A DNA stretch of 64,000 nt from NCBI GenBank assembly GCA_965218495.1, contig OZ244626.1:1302001-1366000 (forward strand), in the 5' to 3' direction. Shown in pieces: positions 38,619 through 47,052 of the stretch. Origin of the DNA: G965218495 sp965218495 (GTDB taxonomy: Bacteria > Bacteroidota > Rhodothermia > Rhodothermales > Bin80). Position 1 is the first letter of the stretch. The number at the start of each line of letters is the position of its first letter. The translations under genes and the position numbers were made by a program. The notes beneath the pieces are model-generated. The model was not told where the DNA came from and did no database searches. It saw only the letters and a list, made by a program, of their open reading frames with translations.

Positions 38619-40773
38619 GGGCATCCCTGGCCCCGAAATAGGTCCATTTTGTGCTGTTTTGGGGGGCGTTGCGGGTCTTTTTCCCACCTTTCGGACGCGC
38701 ACATGGCGTCAGGGACAAATTTTGTGTACGTTCAAGTGTTCCCATGTATCTGGATTTGATCTTCATTAATTCTCCACGTATATTAAGTGTTTTTTAGACC
38801 AATTAAGGGATAAAACGATTGTTTGACAGCGTTGAAATCCCTAAAATGCCCGTAAAGCTTTTCATGTCTGTTCCCATGTACGTCTCCCGCATACCCAACA
38901 GAAACTCACCCCCTACCTACCTCATCCGTGAAGGCCGCCGCGTCGGCAAGAAGGTCATTAAGACCACACTCCTGAATATCACCGTGCTGCCGGAACACGT
39001 GATCGAGGACATGCGCATCCTCTTTCGCGGCGGCGTGGCCGTGGACGATCCCGAGTTTGCTCTCAAGAAGTCCCTTTACTTCAACCAGAGCACCCCGCAC
39101 GGCCATGTCGCCGCGGTGCTGGGTACCATGCGCTCCTTGCGCCTGCCCGGCCTCATTGACGCGAAGGACTCCCGGCGCCGCCGCCTGGTGCTAGCGATGA
39201 TTGCTGCCCGCATCATCAGCCCCAAAAGCAAGCTGGCGACCAGTGCCGCGCTGCATCATTCGTCCTGCACCGACACACTGGGAGCCGAGCTCGGTGTCGA
39301 GAAGAGTGATGAAGACGATCTCTACGATGCCATGGAATGGCTGCTTGCACGCAAGCCCGCCATTGAGCAGCGCCTGGCCCGGCGGCATCTGAGCGAGGGT
39401 TCGCTGTTGCTCTGTGACGTCACCAGCACCTACGTTGAGGGCAAAGCCTTGGACCTGGCGAAGTTTGGCTACTCCCGCGACAGAAAAAAGGGTAAGAAGC
39501 AGATTGTGCTGGGCTTGCTCTGCGATGTGGAGGGCTGCCCCGTGGGCATTGAGGTCTTTGCCGGAAACACGGGGGATCCTGACACACTCACTACGCAGAT
39601 CAATAAGATCCAGCAACAGTTCGGGTTGAAGCGGGTGGTTCTGGTGGGGGATCGCGGCCTGCTGACCGAAGCCCGGATCCGCCAAGAGGTCCAACCTGCC
39701 GGCTTTGACTGGATATCCGCGCTGCGCAAGAGCGGGATCCGTAAGATCGTGGAACAGGGTCCGGTGCAGATGTCGCTCTTCGACGAACAGGACCTCGTTG
39801 AGGTGACCACCGAACTCTACCCCGGGGAGCGTATCGTCCTTTGCCGCAATCCCATCAAGGCCGAGGAATCGGCCCACAAGCGTGAAGCGTTGCTCCAGGC
39901 GACGGAGAAGGCCTTGGAAAAGATTGCTCAGGCCACGCGTCGCGAGTGTCGCCCGCTACGAAAAGAAAAAGATATTGCCTTCCGCGTCGGCAAGGTCGTC
40001 GGACGGTGGAAGATGGAAAAGCACTTCAAGCTGACCATCCATGAAGGCCACTTCCACTACGAGCGCGACGAGCTGGCAATCGCGCGCGAAGCAGCCTTGG
40101 ACGGCGTGTACGCCATTCGCTCCAGCCTGCAAGAGCCCACCGCTGGGACCCTGGTCAAGGATTACAAGCGACTCTCTGCTGTAGAGTCCGCCTTCCGCAG
40201 TCTTAAGTCCGTAAACCTGCAGATCCGTCCCATTCGTCATTACAAGACCCCGCGGGTCATCAGCCATATTTTCCTGTGCATGCTGGCCTACTACGTACAG
40301 TGGCACATGAAGCGGCGCCTGGCCCCGATGCTCTTTGCAGAAGAGGACCCCGAAGGCAGGCGGGCCGCAAACCAGCAGGTGGTCCACGCTGCCGAGCGCT
40401 CCCCCGCGGCCGAGAAAAAGGCCCGTTCCAAGCGGACTGAAGCGGGCGGCCGAGCCATGAGCTTTGAGTCGCTTATGGCGCACCTGGGCACGTTGTGCAA
40501 GCACGAGGTCACCCCGCGCGTGGGCAAGGTACAGCAATCCTTTACGCTCCTTGGAAGCAAGTCAGAGAACCAAAATCGTGCCTTCCAACTGCTGGGCATC
40601 AAAGTCAAGTAGGGCCCGTTCCCAGTTGTGCCCTTACGGCGGATACGACGTTTATTAAGTTCCACAACTGTTCTGCCTAAGTGATATAGGTAGATCGAGC
40701 ATACAACCTATTATAGTAATGTCCCTTGACGCCGTAGCCTTATCAAGCTACATCACACTGGGGGGAACTTCCG
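38568..40773 (+). mobile_element. IS1634/IS4-like element nested in the ISL3 transposase gene
   Basis: A 2206-bp element with a perfect 15-bp terminal inverted repeat, CGGAAGTTCCCCCCA (38568-38582 and inverted at 40759-40773), flanked by a 6-bp CTCAAT duplication. It contains one transposase gene on the plus strand. Ends, duplication and coding sequence are all intact, so it may be mobile. Confidence 0.93.
38846..40612 (+). CDS. IS1634/IS4-family DDE transposase
   Basis: About 588 residues from ATG 38846. In-frame alternatives are TTG 38819 and ATG 38864 or 38879; family members start near MYVSRIPNRNSPP. The DDE core is visible as LCDVTSTYVEGKALDL (first Asp), VLVGDRGLLTEA (second Asp) and YKRLSAVESAFRSLKS (Glu, in the Y-x2-R...E signature of IS4-type transposases). 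The ending SFTLLGSKSENQNRAFQLLGI is intact. It is the only gene of the nested element. A decayed C-terminal relative is at 61511-61835 on the minus strand. Confidence 0.92.
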   Translation: MPVKLFMSVPMYVSRIPNRNSPPTYLIREGRRVGKKVIKTTLLNITVLPEHVIEDMRILFRGGVAVDDPEFALKKSLYFNQSTPHGHVAAVLGTMRSLRLPGLIDAKDSRRRRLVLAMIAARIISPKSKLATSAALHHSSCTDTLGAELGVEKSDEDDLYDAMEWLLARKPAIEQRLARRHLSEGSLLLCDVTSTYVEGKALDLAKFGYSRDRKKGKKQIVLGLLCDVEGCPVGIEVFAGNTGDPDTLTTQINKIQQQFGLKRVVLVGDRGLLTEARIRQEVQPAGFDWISALRKSGIRKIVEQGPVQMSLFDEQDLVEVTTELYPGERIVLCRNPIKAEESAHKREALLQATEKALEKIAQATRRECRPLRKEKDIAFRVGKVVGRWKMEKHFKLTIHEGHFHYERDELAIAREAALDGVYAIRSSLQEPTAGTLVKDYKRLSAVESAFRSLKSVNLQIRPIRHYKTPRVISHIFLCMLAYYVQWHMKRRLAPMLFAEEDPEGRRAANQQVVHAAERSPAAEKKARSKRTEAGGRAMSFESLMAHLGTLCKHEVTPRVGKVQQSFTLLGSKSENQNRAFQLLGIKVK

Positions 40774-40779
40774 CTCAAT
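40774..40779. repeat. Right target-site duplication of the nested IS
   Basis: CTCAAT, identical to 38562-38567. Confidence 0.9.
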
Positions 40780-40956
40780 GCGATCATCCTGAAGGTGAGC
40801 AATGGCCCTGCGGAGGGCATCAACAGCAGGATCAAAACAATCAAAGTGCGCAGCAGGGGCTTCCGCAACAAACGGCGGTTTGCCAACGCCATTTACTTTC
40901 ACCTCGGAGGCCTGGATCTATACCCCGCAGCGTCCGCAGGTGAGTTTACCCACTAA
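40780..40956 (+). pseudogene. ISL3 transposase, 3' part (split by nested IS)
   Basis: Reads AIILKVSNGPAEGINSRIK then IKVRSRGFRNKRRFANAIYF and ends LGGLDLYPAASAGEFTH before TAA at 40954. It carries the catalytic glutamate (NGPAEGIN; residue 382 of the rejoined protein). It is in frame with codon 370 of the 5' part once the nested IS and one CTCAAT copy are removed. Confidence 0.92.
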
Positions 40957-40971
40957 AAAAGGGGTAGAGCC

Positions 40972-40979
40972 GTTTTTTT
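40972..40979. repeat. Right target-site duplication of the ISL3 element
   Basis: GTTTTTTT, identical to 37344-37351. Confidence 0.85.
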
Positions 40980-41112
40980 TATTGTGGTGCACGTTCCATT
41001 CCGGTCAACAGCATAAACCGACGTTGGCAGAGCAGCAACCGACACCTACGCGCAAAATACCGCGCTGACGACCTCGCCGCACGGAGCCGAACAGCTGCAA
41101 CTCGCCAAGGAG

Positions 41113-42504
41113 TCACACAGGACCGCAGGGCCCGGACTGCGCCAGTTCCTGCAGCGCTACGCGGTCCTCCTTCATGCCCCGGTGCGGCGTGAATGCCGGC
41201 CATGCGCGAAAGGCCGGAATCATGAATCGCGGCAAGGTCTTTTCCAGCTCGCGCGCCAAGTGCGCCCAGCGGTTGTTGCCGGCCACAAAGGCTACAGGCC
41301 GCGCCCCGAATGTCTCGTCCGGTACCGGCACTACCACGGCCCGCTCAACGCCACCAATGGCGCACAAGGCGCGTTCGATGGCTTCGGGTGCAATGTTTTC
41401 CCCTCCGGAAATGAACAGGTTGTCCTTGCGACCTTCTACGTACAGGAATCCATCGGCATCCAAGTAGCCTAGGTCGCCCGTTGCAAACCAGCCGTCTTGG
41501 ACCAACGGGCGGTGCACGCCTCCCCCATTGACGTATCCCTGAAACAACACCGGCCCCCTCACATGGATTTCGCCATCAGGAGCAATTCGTAGCTCACGGT
41601 GTGGCAACACCTTGCCTGCTGTGGCCAGCAGCGTCGGCGATGCTCCGGGGAAAAGCGTGGCAACCTGGGAGGTCATCTCCGTCAACCCGTAGGTGGTGCA
41701 GACAGGATAGTCGCGGCAATGTGCCTCTTGGAGAACATTCTGCGGCACGCTGGAACCACCGACGACGACGGCTTTCAAAGACGGCGGGGCCGCTCGATCG
41801 TCCTCGCGCAGCAGCCGCAGGAGCTGCGTGGCAACCAGCGAAGCATGCGTGCACCGATAAGCCCGTATTTGCATTCCTACGGCTTCGCTAGCTGGCGGCA
41901 CTACGATGGTCGCCCCCGCGACCAGGCACCGTGCCACGATGCCCAGCCCGCCGACATGGTACAGTGGCAGAGATAGCAACCACCGGTCTCCTGGCCTCAG
42001 CGGTACCACGGCATTAGCGCCTTGTGCGCTATGCAGGTGATTTCCTACGCTGTGCAAGGCGGCCTTGGGCTCTCCGGCAGCACCAGTGGTGTATACAATG
42101 GTCGCGGGCGCATCAAGCGCATAGGTCGCACCAACGGACACCCCTTCCCTGTCTTTTTGCACGAGCCCGTCAATAGCCTCCGTGCACGCAACAAGCGGGT
42201 ATGCGGACACCTGCCGTGCGGCCCGTTCCATAGCGGACCGTGGCCACCGCGGACTCAACAAGCATGCCACACGACGAGCCCTAAGCAGCGCCAACAGCAG
42301 CACAATCGATTTCCATGTCCCGTACGGAACCAGCCCTACCCGGGGCCCGCCAGCGCAGGCCTCAAGGGCGCGGGCAGTCCCGATGACGTAGCGCTCCAGG
42401 TCACGGTACGATAGCGCGCCTCCAGGGAAGAGGATCGCCGTCGCGTGCGGAAAGCGGCGCGCGGCCAAGGCTACAAGATCCACAGGTCGCAAGGCACCAG
42501 TCAT
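41113..42504 (-). CDS. menE: o-Succinylbenzoate--CoA ligase
   Basis: 463 residues. It is an adenylate-forming (ANL) enzyme with the P-loop TIVYTTGAAGEPKAALHS, which deviates from the usual TSGTTGxPK, TTYGLTEMTSQVATLFPG, and YLDADGFLYVEGRKDNLFISGGENIAPEAIE (hinge and A8 region, abbreviated). The C-terminal catalytic lysine is probably in HRGMKEDRVAL. It activates o-succinylbenzoate with ATP and CoA in menaquinone synthesis. Its ATG overlaps the menC stop (ATGA, 4 bases). It is the last gene of menF-D-B-A-C-E. Confidence 0.9.
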   Translation of the reverse strand: MTGALRPVDLVALAARRFPHATAILFPGGALSYRDLERYVIGTARALEACAGGPRVGLVPYGTWKSIVLLLALLRARRVACLLSPRWPRSAMERAARQVSAYPLVACTEAIDGLVQKDREGVSVGATYALDAPATIVYTTGAAGEPKAALHSVGNHLHSAQGANAVVPLRPGDRWLLSLPLYHVGGLGIVARCLVAGATIVVPPASEAVGMQIRAYRCTHASLVATQLLRLLREDDRAAPPSLKAVVVGGSSVPQNVLQEAHCRDYPVCTTYGLTEMTSQVATLFPGASPTLLATAGKVLPHRELRIAPDGEIHVRGPVLFQGYVNGGGVHRPLVQDGWFATGDLGYLDADGFLYVEGRKDNLFISGGENIAPEAIERALCAIGGVERAVVVPVPDETFGARPVAFVAGNNRWAHLARELEKTLPRFMIPAFRAWPAFTPHRGMKEDRVALQELAQSGPCGPV

Positions 42505-43502
42505 TCGATCCGCGTCAGGAGCCCATAGTCAACTTGAAAGAATGAAAACGAAGGGATGGTGACGCGCGGCCCAGCCAAGTCCAGCCGCGGTACCAGCACA
42601 TCGCGCTGAATGCACCGGTACGTGTCCAGCCCCTGCGGGGCATCGGCGGTTATCTGCCCGGCGGTATGCATCAGGCCCAGGATGCCTATCCCGGTTTCGT
42701 ATGCTGCACTGATCACCGGCGTGATACCCAACTGCGTGGCATGCTCAGCCCACGCGGTCGAAACCCCGGGGCCGCCAAGCAGCATGGGCTTAATCACGAT
42801 AGCCTTGGCATACCGATGCTGTGGCAAGTCTCCGAGTGCCAACTCCGCAAGGGTTTCGTCGAGTGCGACCGGCATATGGCGGGCCATCTCCGGCAACTGG
42901 CCAGGATTCAACAGTGGTTCTTCCACAAATGCTATGCCGAGATCTTTGATGCCTTCTGCAAAGACCCTCGCTTCGCAGAAACTCCAGGCCCGGTTGGCAT
43001 CCAGGCGGAGCGTGATACGGGACCCAATAACGCGGCGAACCTCGCGTACAAGCCGAATGTCGTCATCCAGCGCCCGGCGCCCTACCTTTAGCTTTACTGC
43101 TTCGTAGCCCGCCGCGCTCACCTTCGTAGCCTTAGCCAAAACCGCGCCTGCATCGCCCGTGAGCAGTGCGCAAACACGCAGCGTGGTCCTGCGCAGGCCT
43201 GAGTCGGCTGCAAGTGACGCATTCCACTGAAGCTGCGCCATCTCCATGCCGCAGGTGACCGAAGGCGGCGGCGGATTGCCAGAGCCCACATAGCGATCCC
43301 GCAACCCCTGAACCACAGAATCCAGCGTCTCCAGACTAAAGCCGGGCAGCGGCGCGATCTCGCCCCAACCATGGCAGATCCCCGCAATTGCCCGCCGCAC
43401 GAGCAGGCCCTCACGATGCGTTTGCCAATTGCCGCGGAGCAGCACTGGCGTGGTAAACGGCACGCGGTACCGATAGACGCGGTCACCTGCGTCCATCTGC
43501 AT
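42501..43502 (-). CDS. menC: o-Succinylbenzoate synthase
   Basis: 333 residues, enolase superfamily. The catalytic set is readable: lysine in AVKLKVGR, metal ligands in LRLDANRAW, FVEEPLLNPG and VALDETLAEL, and the second lysine in AIVIKPMLLGGP. It dehydrates SHCHC to o-succinylbenzoate in menaquinone synthesis. It overlaps menA by one base (TGATG) and menE by four, indicating translational coupling. Dipeptide epimerases share the fold, but the position between menA and menE settles the call. Confidence 0.92.
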   Translation of the reverse strand: MQMDAGDRVYRYRVPFTTPVLLRGNWQTHREGLLVRRAIAGICHGWGEIAPLPGFSLETLDSVVQGLRDRYVGSGNPPPPSVTCGMEMAQLQWNASLAADSGLRRTTLRVCALLTGDAGAVLAKATKVSAAGYEAVKLKVGRRALDDDIRLVREVRRVIGSRITLRLDANRAWSFCEARVFAEGIKDLGIAFVEEPLLNPGQLPEMARHMPVALDETLAELALGDLPQHRYAKAIVIKPMLLGGPGVSTAWAEHATQLGITPVISAAYETGIGILGLMHTAGQITADAPQGLDTYRCIQRDVLVPRLDLAGPRVTIPSFSFFQVDYGLLTRIE

Positions 43503-44398
43503 CAGCTAAGAATCCAGCCCAAAGAAAACAAAAGGCTGTGAGCCAAGAGCAGCAGTCCCGTCAGGCCAAGAAGCGGACTCAACCGTTCCATCGTGGTTTC
43601 CATGCGCAGGCGCTGAAACACCGCCAGCCCCGGGATGAGGACTAGCAGCGTCAGCGCCGCCCATTGGTGCTCGGCCGTGGCAACCAGGAGTTCCAGCGGA
43701 ATCAGCGCCGCTGCCACCACACAAAACGCCCACAGCCCGATGCCAAAGCGAGACCCTAAGCGTACCACGAGGGTCTTCTTGCCGGCCATCCGGTCCTCTT
43801 CAACGTCGCGGATGTTGTTTACCTGCAGGATGGCGGTAGCCATTAGCCCGGTTGCGAGTCCCGCCAGGAGCACCACTGGGCTAATCTCCAGCGTCTGTAC
43901 ATAGTAGGTGCCACCTACCGCCACAGGTCCGAAAAAAAACAGCACGAACCCGTCTCCCAAGCCTAAATATGCTAGCGGATACCGCCCAGCACTATAGAGC
44001 ACGCCAGCTGTTATGGACAGCACGCCCACCAGTGCAATCACCCAACCGCCACGCGCGATCAGGTACAGCCCGCTCACTACTGCCAGACCGAATGCAAGAA
44101 ATGTTGCCCTGCGGATTGCCTGGGCCGACACCAGCCCTGCCTGCGTGACACGAAGAGGTCCCCTGCGCGCGGGCGTGTCGGCTCCTTTTTTGAAATCCGC
44201 GTAGTCGTTGTAGAAGTTCGTTCCGACCTGGATAAACAGTGCGCCCAGAAGTGCCGTCAGCGCTGCCGCCGGATGAAAGCCTCCGGCCTCGTAGGCCATT
44301 GCCGTTCCTACCAGGACTGGTGCAACTGCAGCAGGCAGCGTCTTTGGACGCATAGCCCAAAGCCAAATCATCAGGTGCGATGTGGGCGGTTTAACCAC
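43502..44398 (-). CDS. menA: 1,4-Dihydroxy-2-naphthoate polyprenyltransferase
   Basis: 298 residues, UbiA family. The prenyl-diphosphate site motif NFYNDYADFKKGADTPARRG and the second Asp-rich motif NNIRDVEEDRMAGKKTL are present, with about eight or nine membrane helices. It attaches the isoprenoid chain to DHNA, forming demethylmenaquinone at the inner membrane. It starts five bases after menB and overlaps menC by one base. Full length. Confidence 0.93.
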   Translation of the reverse strand: MVKPPTSHLMIWLWAMRPKTLPAAVAPVLVGTAMAYEAGGFHPAAALTALLGALFIQVGTNFYNDYADFKKGADTPARRGPLRVTQAGLVSAQAIRRATFLAFGLAVVSGLYLIARGGWVIALVGVLSITAGVLYSAGRYPLAYLGLGDGFVLFFFGPVAVGGTYYVQTLEISPVVLLAGLATGLMATAILQVNNIRDVEEDRMAGKKTLVVRLGSRFGIGLWAFCVVAAALIPLELLVATAEHQWAALTLLVLIPGLAVFQRLRMETTMERLSPLLGLTGLLLLAHSLLFSLGWILS

Positions 44399-44403
44399 GA
44401 CCG

Positions 44404-45294
44404 TTACGGCTTGTAGCCGCCCTTGTCAAAAGTCGGCGGACGCTTCTGAAGGTACGCGTTCTTTCCTTCCTGCCCTTCCTGTGTCATATAGAATAGCATG
44501 GTGGCATGCCCTGCGAGCTCCTGCAACCCGGCTTGGCCGTCGCAGTCCGCGTTAAGGCCAGCCTTCAACATCCTAATGGCAATGTTGGAGTTCTGCAGGA
44601 TTTCCCGGCACCACTGGACGGTTTCATGCTCAAGCTCTTGGAGCGGGACTACCGTGTTGACGAGGCCCATCCGCAGTGCCTCTTCGGCATCGTAGGAGCG
44701 ACAAAGAAACCAGATTTCGCGCGCCTTTTTCTGGCCCACGATGCGGGCCAGAAAGCTCGCCCCGTAGCCCCCGTCGAATGACCCCACCTTCGGCCCGGTT
44801 TGCATGAACTTTGCGTTGTCCGCCGCAATCGTAAGGTCGCAAATCACGTGAAGCACATGCCCTCCGCCCACAGCCCAGCCAGCCACCATGGCAATAACCG
44901 GTTTCGGGCACGTGCGGATTTGGCGTTGCAGGTCAAGCACGTTCAGGCGCTGCGTACCCGTCGCTGCTTCCCTGTAGCCATGGTCACCCCGGATGCGCTG
45001 GTCCCCGCCTGAGCAGAAAGCCTTGGGCCCTTCCCCTGTCAGTATTATTACGCCTATTGATGCATCGTCTCGGGCGCGCCCAAACGCGTCCTGCATCTCG
45101 GTTACGGTCAGGGGCCTGAAGGCATTACGCACCTCCGGACGATTGATCGTGATCTTGGCAATCCCTTCCGTGTCGGTGCCCGAGACCCCTACGTGGTAAG
45201 TGATGTCGGTGTAGTCGTGCGCACTTTGCCAGATGAACGGCCCCGTCACCGTCGGCCGGTGCGTAAAGTGGTACTTGCCCTTTAGACTTGCCAT
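44404..45294 (-). CDS. menB: 1,4-Dihydroxy-2-naphthoyl-CoA synthase
   Basis: 296 residues, crotonase family. The DHNA-CoA synthase stretches ITINRPEVRNAFRPLTVTEM, GEGPKAFCSGGDQRIRGDHGY, AGWAVGGGHVLHVICDLTIA and GPKVGSFDGGYGASFLARIV are nearly canonical, and the ending is KRPPTFDKGGYKP. It closes the second ring of the naphthoquinone nucleus from o-succinylbenzoyl-CoA. Its ATG overlaps the menD stop (TAATG, one base). Confidence 0.96.
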   Translation of the reverse strand: MASLKGKYHFTHRPTVTGPFIWQSAHDYTDITYHVGVSGTDTEGIAKITINRPEVRNAFRPLTVTEMQDAFGRARDDASIGVIILTGEGPKAFCSGGDQRIRGDHGYREAATGTQRLNVLDLQRQIRTCPKPVIAMVAGWAVGGGHVLHVICDLTIAADNAKFMQTGPKVGSFDGGYGASFLARIVGQKKAREIWFLCRSYDAEEALRMGLVNTVVPLQELEHETVQWCREILQNSNIAIRMLKAGLNADCDGQAGLQELAGHATMLFYMTQEGQEGKNAYLQKRPPTFDKGGYKP

Positions 45295-47045
45295 TATGTA
45301 TTGGGTTTGATTGCGGCTACCGCCGCAGCTGCCTGCGCCTGAAGAGCTTCATGAAGTTCATGGTTTTCTCTCCGATCCGTGCACACTTCGATTATTGTGG
45401 CTTCCCCGTCGCCACAGGCCCTGGAATATACCTCCACAAATGCTTCCCTTGAGATCACGCGGGCGTACCGGATCCCATACAGGCGTGCTGCATGCTCGAA
45501 CCGCAGGCCATGGGGCGTGCCAAAGCAGCGCTCAAAAGTGTCGTGTGTCGTGTCAATCTCCACAAGGTGAAAGATCCCGCCGCCGTCGTTGTTGATGACC
45601 ACGATAGTAAGTGGCAACGTGCGGACCATTGCCAAAGAGTTGACGTCATGCAGGAACGCAAGGTCCCCCACTATCACCGTAACAGGCACGGCCCATCCGT
45701 GCGCCGCACCGGCTGCAGTGGCAATCGTGCCATCGATGCCGCTGGCCCCGCGGTTTGCGGTCACGGGAACACGCGCTCCCAGAACCGCTCCGAAGCGGTC
45801 TGCGTCCCGGACGGGCATGCTGTTGCCCAAGACCAGCCCATGGCCTACAGGAATGAGCATGGTGACGGCCCGGGCTACAAACGGCTCCGACAAGCTGCCG
45901 GCGCCAGCCAGTTGCGACGCCAGTACCTGCCGTACGCGCGAGTTCGCATCTTGCCAGGCGCGCAGCCAGTCTTCTTCAAAGCCCCGCGCAATAGCCAAGT
46001 GGGGTTTTAACTCACTGGATGCCGCTCTTACGCCGCATTGCACGCGATGCGAAACCTGATGCATGGGATCGAACCGGCACGGTCCCTCATCAATTACGAC
46101 AAATGGGCATGGGCGGTGCCGGGCTAGAAAGTGCATCACCTTTTTGGAAACGGCGGGAGCACCGAGGTACAGCACGGCTTCAGGAGCGTTCCTGTCGGCA
46201 AACGCATCGTCTTCCAGGCACAGTTCGAAGGCATCAATCAGCACATCCGCAGCGCATCCCAGCCGCACCTGAGAATTGATGTCCGCAAAGACCGGCCATC
46301 GGAGGGCTGTGGCAAGGTCCAGTGCTGCAGCGCCATCCTCGTGCTTCTTTAGGCGACCGATGACCAAAAGGACGCGCGACACTGTCCCCAGCAGCGCTGC
46401 AATGTCATTCAAACCGGATTCCCGCGCGGCCTGAACGTACTGCGTATAGGGTTCTTGCGTCTGCTGCCACGACTGCAAGCGTGTCAGGTAACCAGCATCC
46501 ACTGCTTCCTCGCACACCAGCGGCGCGCGAAACATACAGTTTAGATGCACGGGCCCTTCCGGCACACTGCGCGCCCGAAAGCAAGCCTGATCCACCGTGG
46601 TCAGCACAAAAGCCGCTGGCACCGCCTCACTTGGCGCAGGTAAGTCGAACGACCACCGCACGTAGCGGTGGAAAATCCCTGCTTGGTCAATGGCTTGATT
46701 TGCACCGGCGTGGCGCAGCTCCGGCGGCCGATCTGCTGTCAGCAGGAGCATAGGCACCCGGTCCGCGTCGGCTTCGACAATCGCGGGCAGCCCGTTGGCG
46801 ACTGCAGTTCCTGACGTGGTGATCCAGCCTGCTGCGCGGCCGCTTGCACGCGCGAAGCCCAGTGCAAAGAACGCAGCACCCCGCTCATCATAGTGCGTCA
46901 CGACACGCGTCCCTGGGTGCTCGACCGCGGCCATGGCTAGCGGAGCATTCCTGAAGCCTGAGGCGAGGCAGAACGTATCCACGCCCGAGCGGACAAGCTC
47001 TGCGATGACAAGCTGGGCCCAGACGCGGTTGATGCCGCCCGTCAT
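45294..47045 (-). CDS. menD: SEPHCHC synthase (2-succinyl-5-enolpyruvyl-6-hydroxy-3-cyclohexene-1-carboxylate synthase)
   Basis: 583 residues, thiamine-diphosphate enzyme. N-terminal FCLASGFRNAPLAMAAVEHPGTRVVTHYDERGAAFFALG (abbreviated), the MenD-typical TADRPPELRHAGANQAIDQ and the C-terminal NRGASGIDGTIATAAGAAHG with GDLAFLHDVNSLAM and VINNDGGGIFHLVE are all present. The family usually has SPGSRSAP at the N-terminal motif; here it is SGFRNAP. It joins 2-oxoglutarate and isochorismate in menaquinone synthesis. It lies seven bases after menF and overlaps menB by one base. Confidence 0.95.
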   Translation of the reverse strand: MTGGINRVWAQLVIAELVRSGVDTFCLASGFRNAPLAMAAVEHPGTRVVTHYDERGAAFFALGFARASGRAAGWITTSGTAVANGLPAIVEADADRVPMLLLTADRPPELRHAGANQAIDQAGIFHRYVRWSFDLPAPSEAVPAAFVLTTVDQACFRARSVPEGPVHLNCMFRAPLVCEEAVDAGYLTRLQSWQQTQEPYTQYVQAARESGLNDIAALLGTVSRVLLVIGRLKKHEDGAAALDLATALRWPVFADINSQVRLGCAADVLIDAFELCLEDDAFADRNAPEAVLYLGAPAVSKKVMHFLARHRPCPFVVIDEGPCRFDPMHQVSHRVQCGVRAASSELKPHLAIARGFEEDWLRAWQDANSRVRQVLASQLAGAGSLSEPFVARAVTMLIPVGHGLVLGNSMPVRDADRFGAVLGARVPVTANRGASGIDGTIATAAGAAHGWAVPVTVIVGDLAFLHDVNSLAMVRTLPLTIVVINNDGGGIFHLVEIDTTHDTFERCFGTPHGLRFEHAARLYGIRYARVISREAFVEVYSRACGDGEATIIEVCTDRRENHELHEALQAQAAAAVAAIKPNT

Positions 47046-47052
47046 CGCGGCA

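Larger units (their letters stand above)
37352..40971 (+). mobile_element. ISL3-family insertion sequence, interrupted by a second IS
   Basis: The terminal inverted repeats begin GGCTCTTCCCCATTTTAG at 37352 and, read from the other end at 40971, GGCTCTACCCCTTTTTTAG; similarity continues for ~27 bases. Both ends are flanked by GTTTTTTT. The span is 3620 bp, but subtracting the nested element and one target duplication leaves about 1408 bp, normal for ISL3. The single transposase gene is split at codon 370. Confidence 0.92.
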
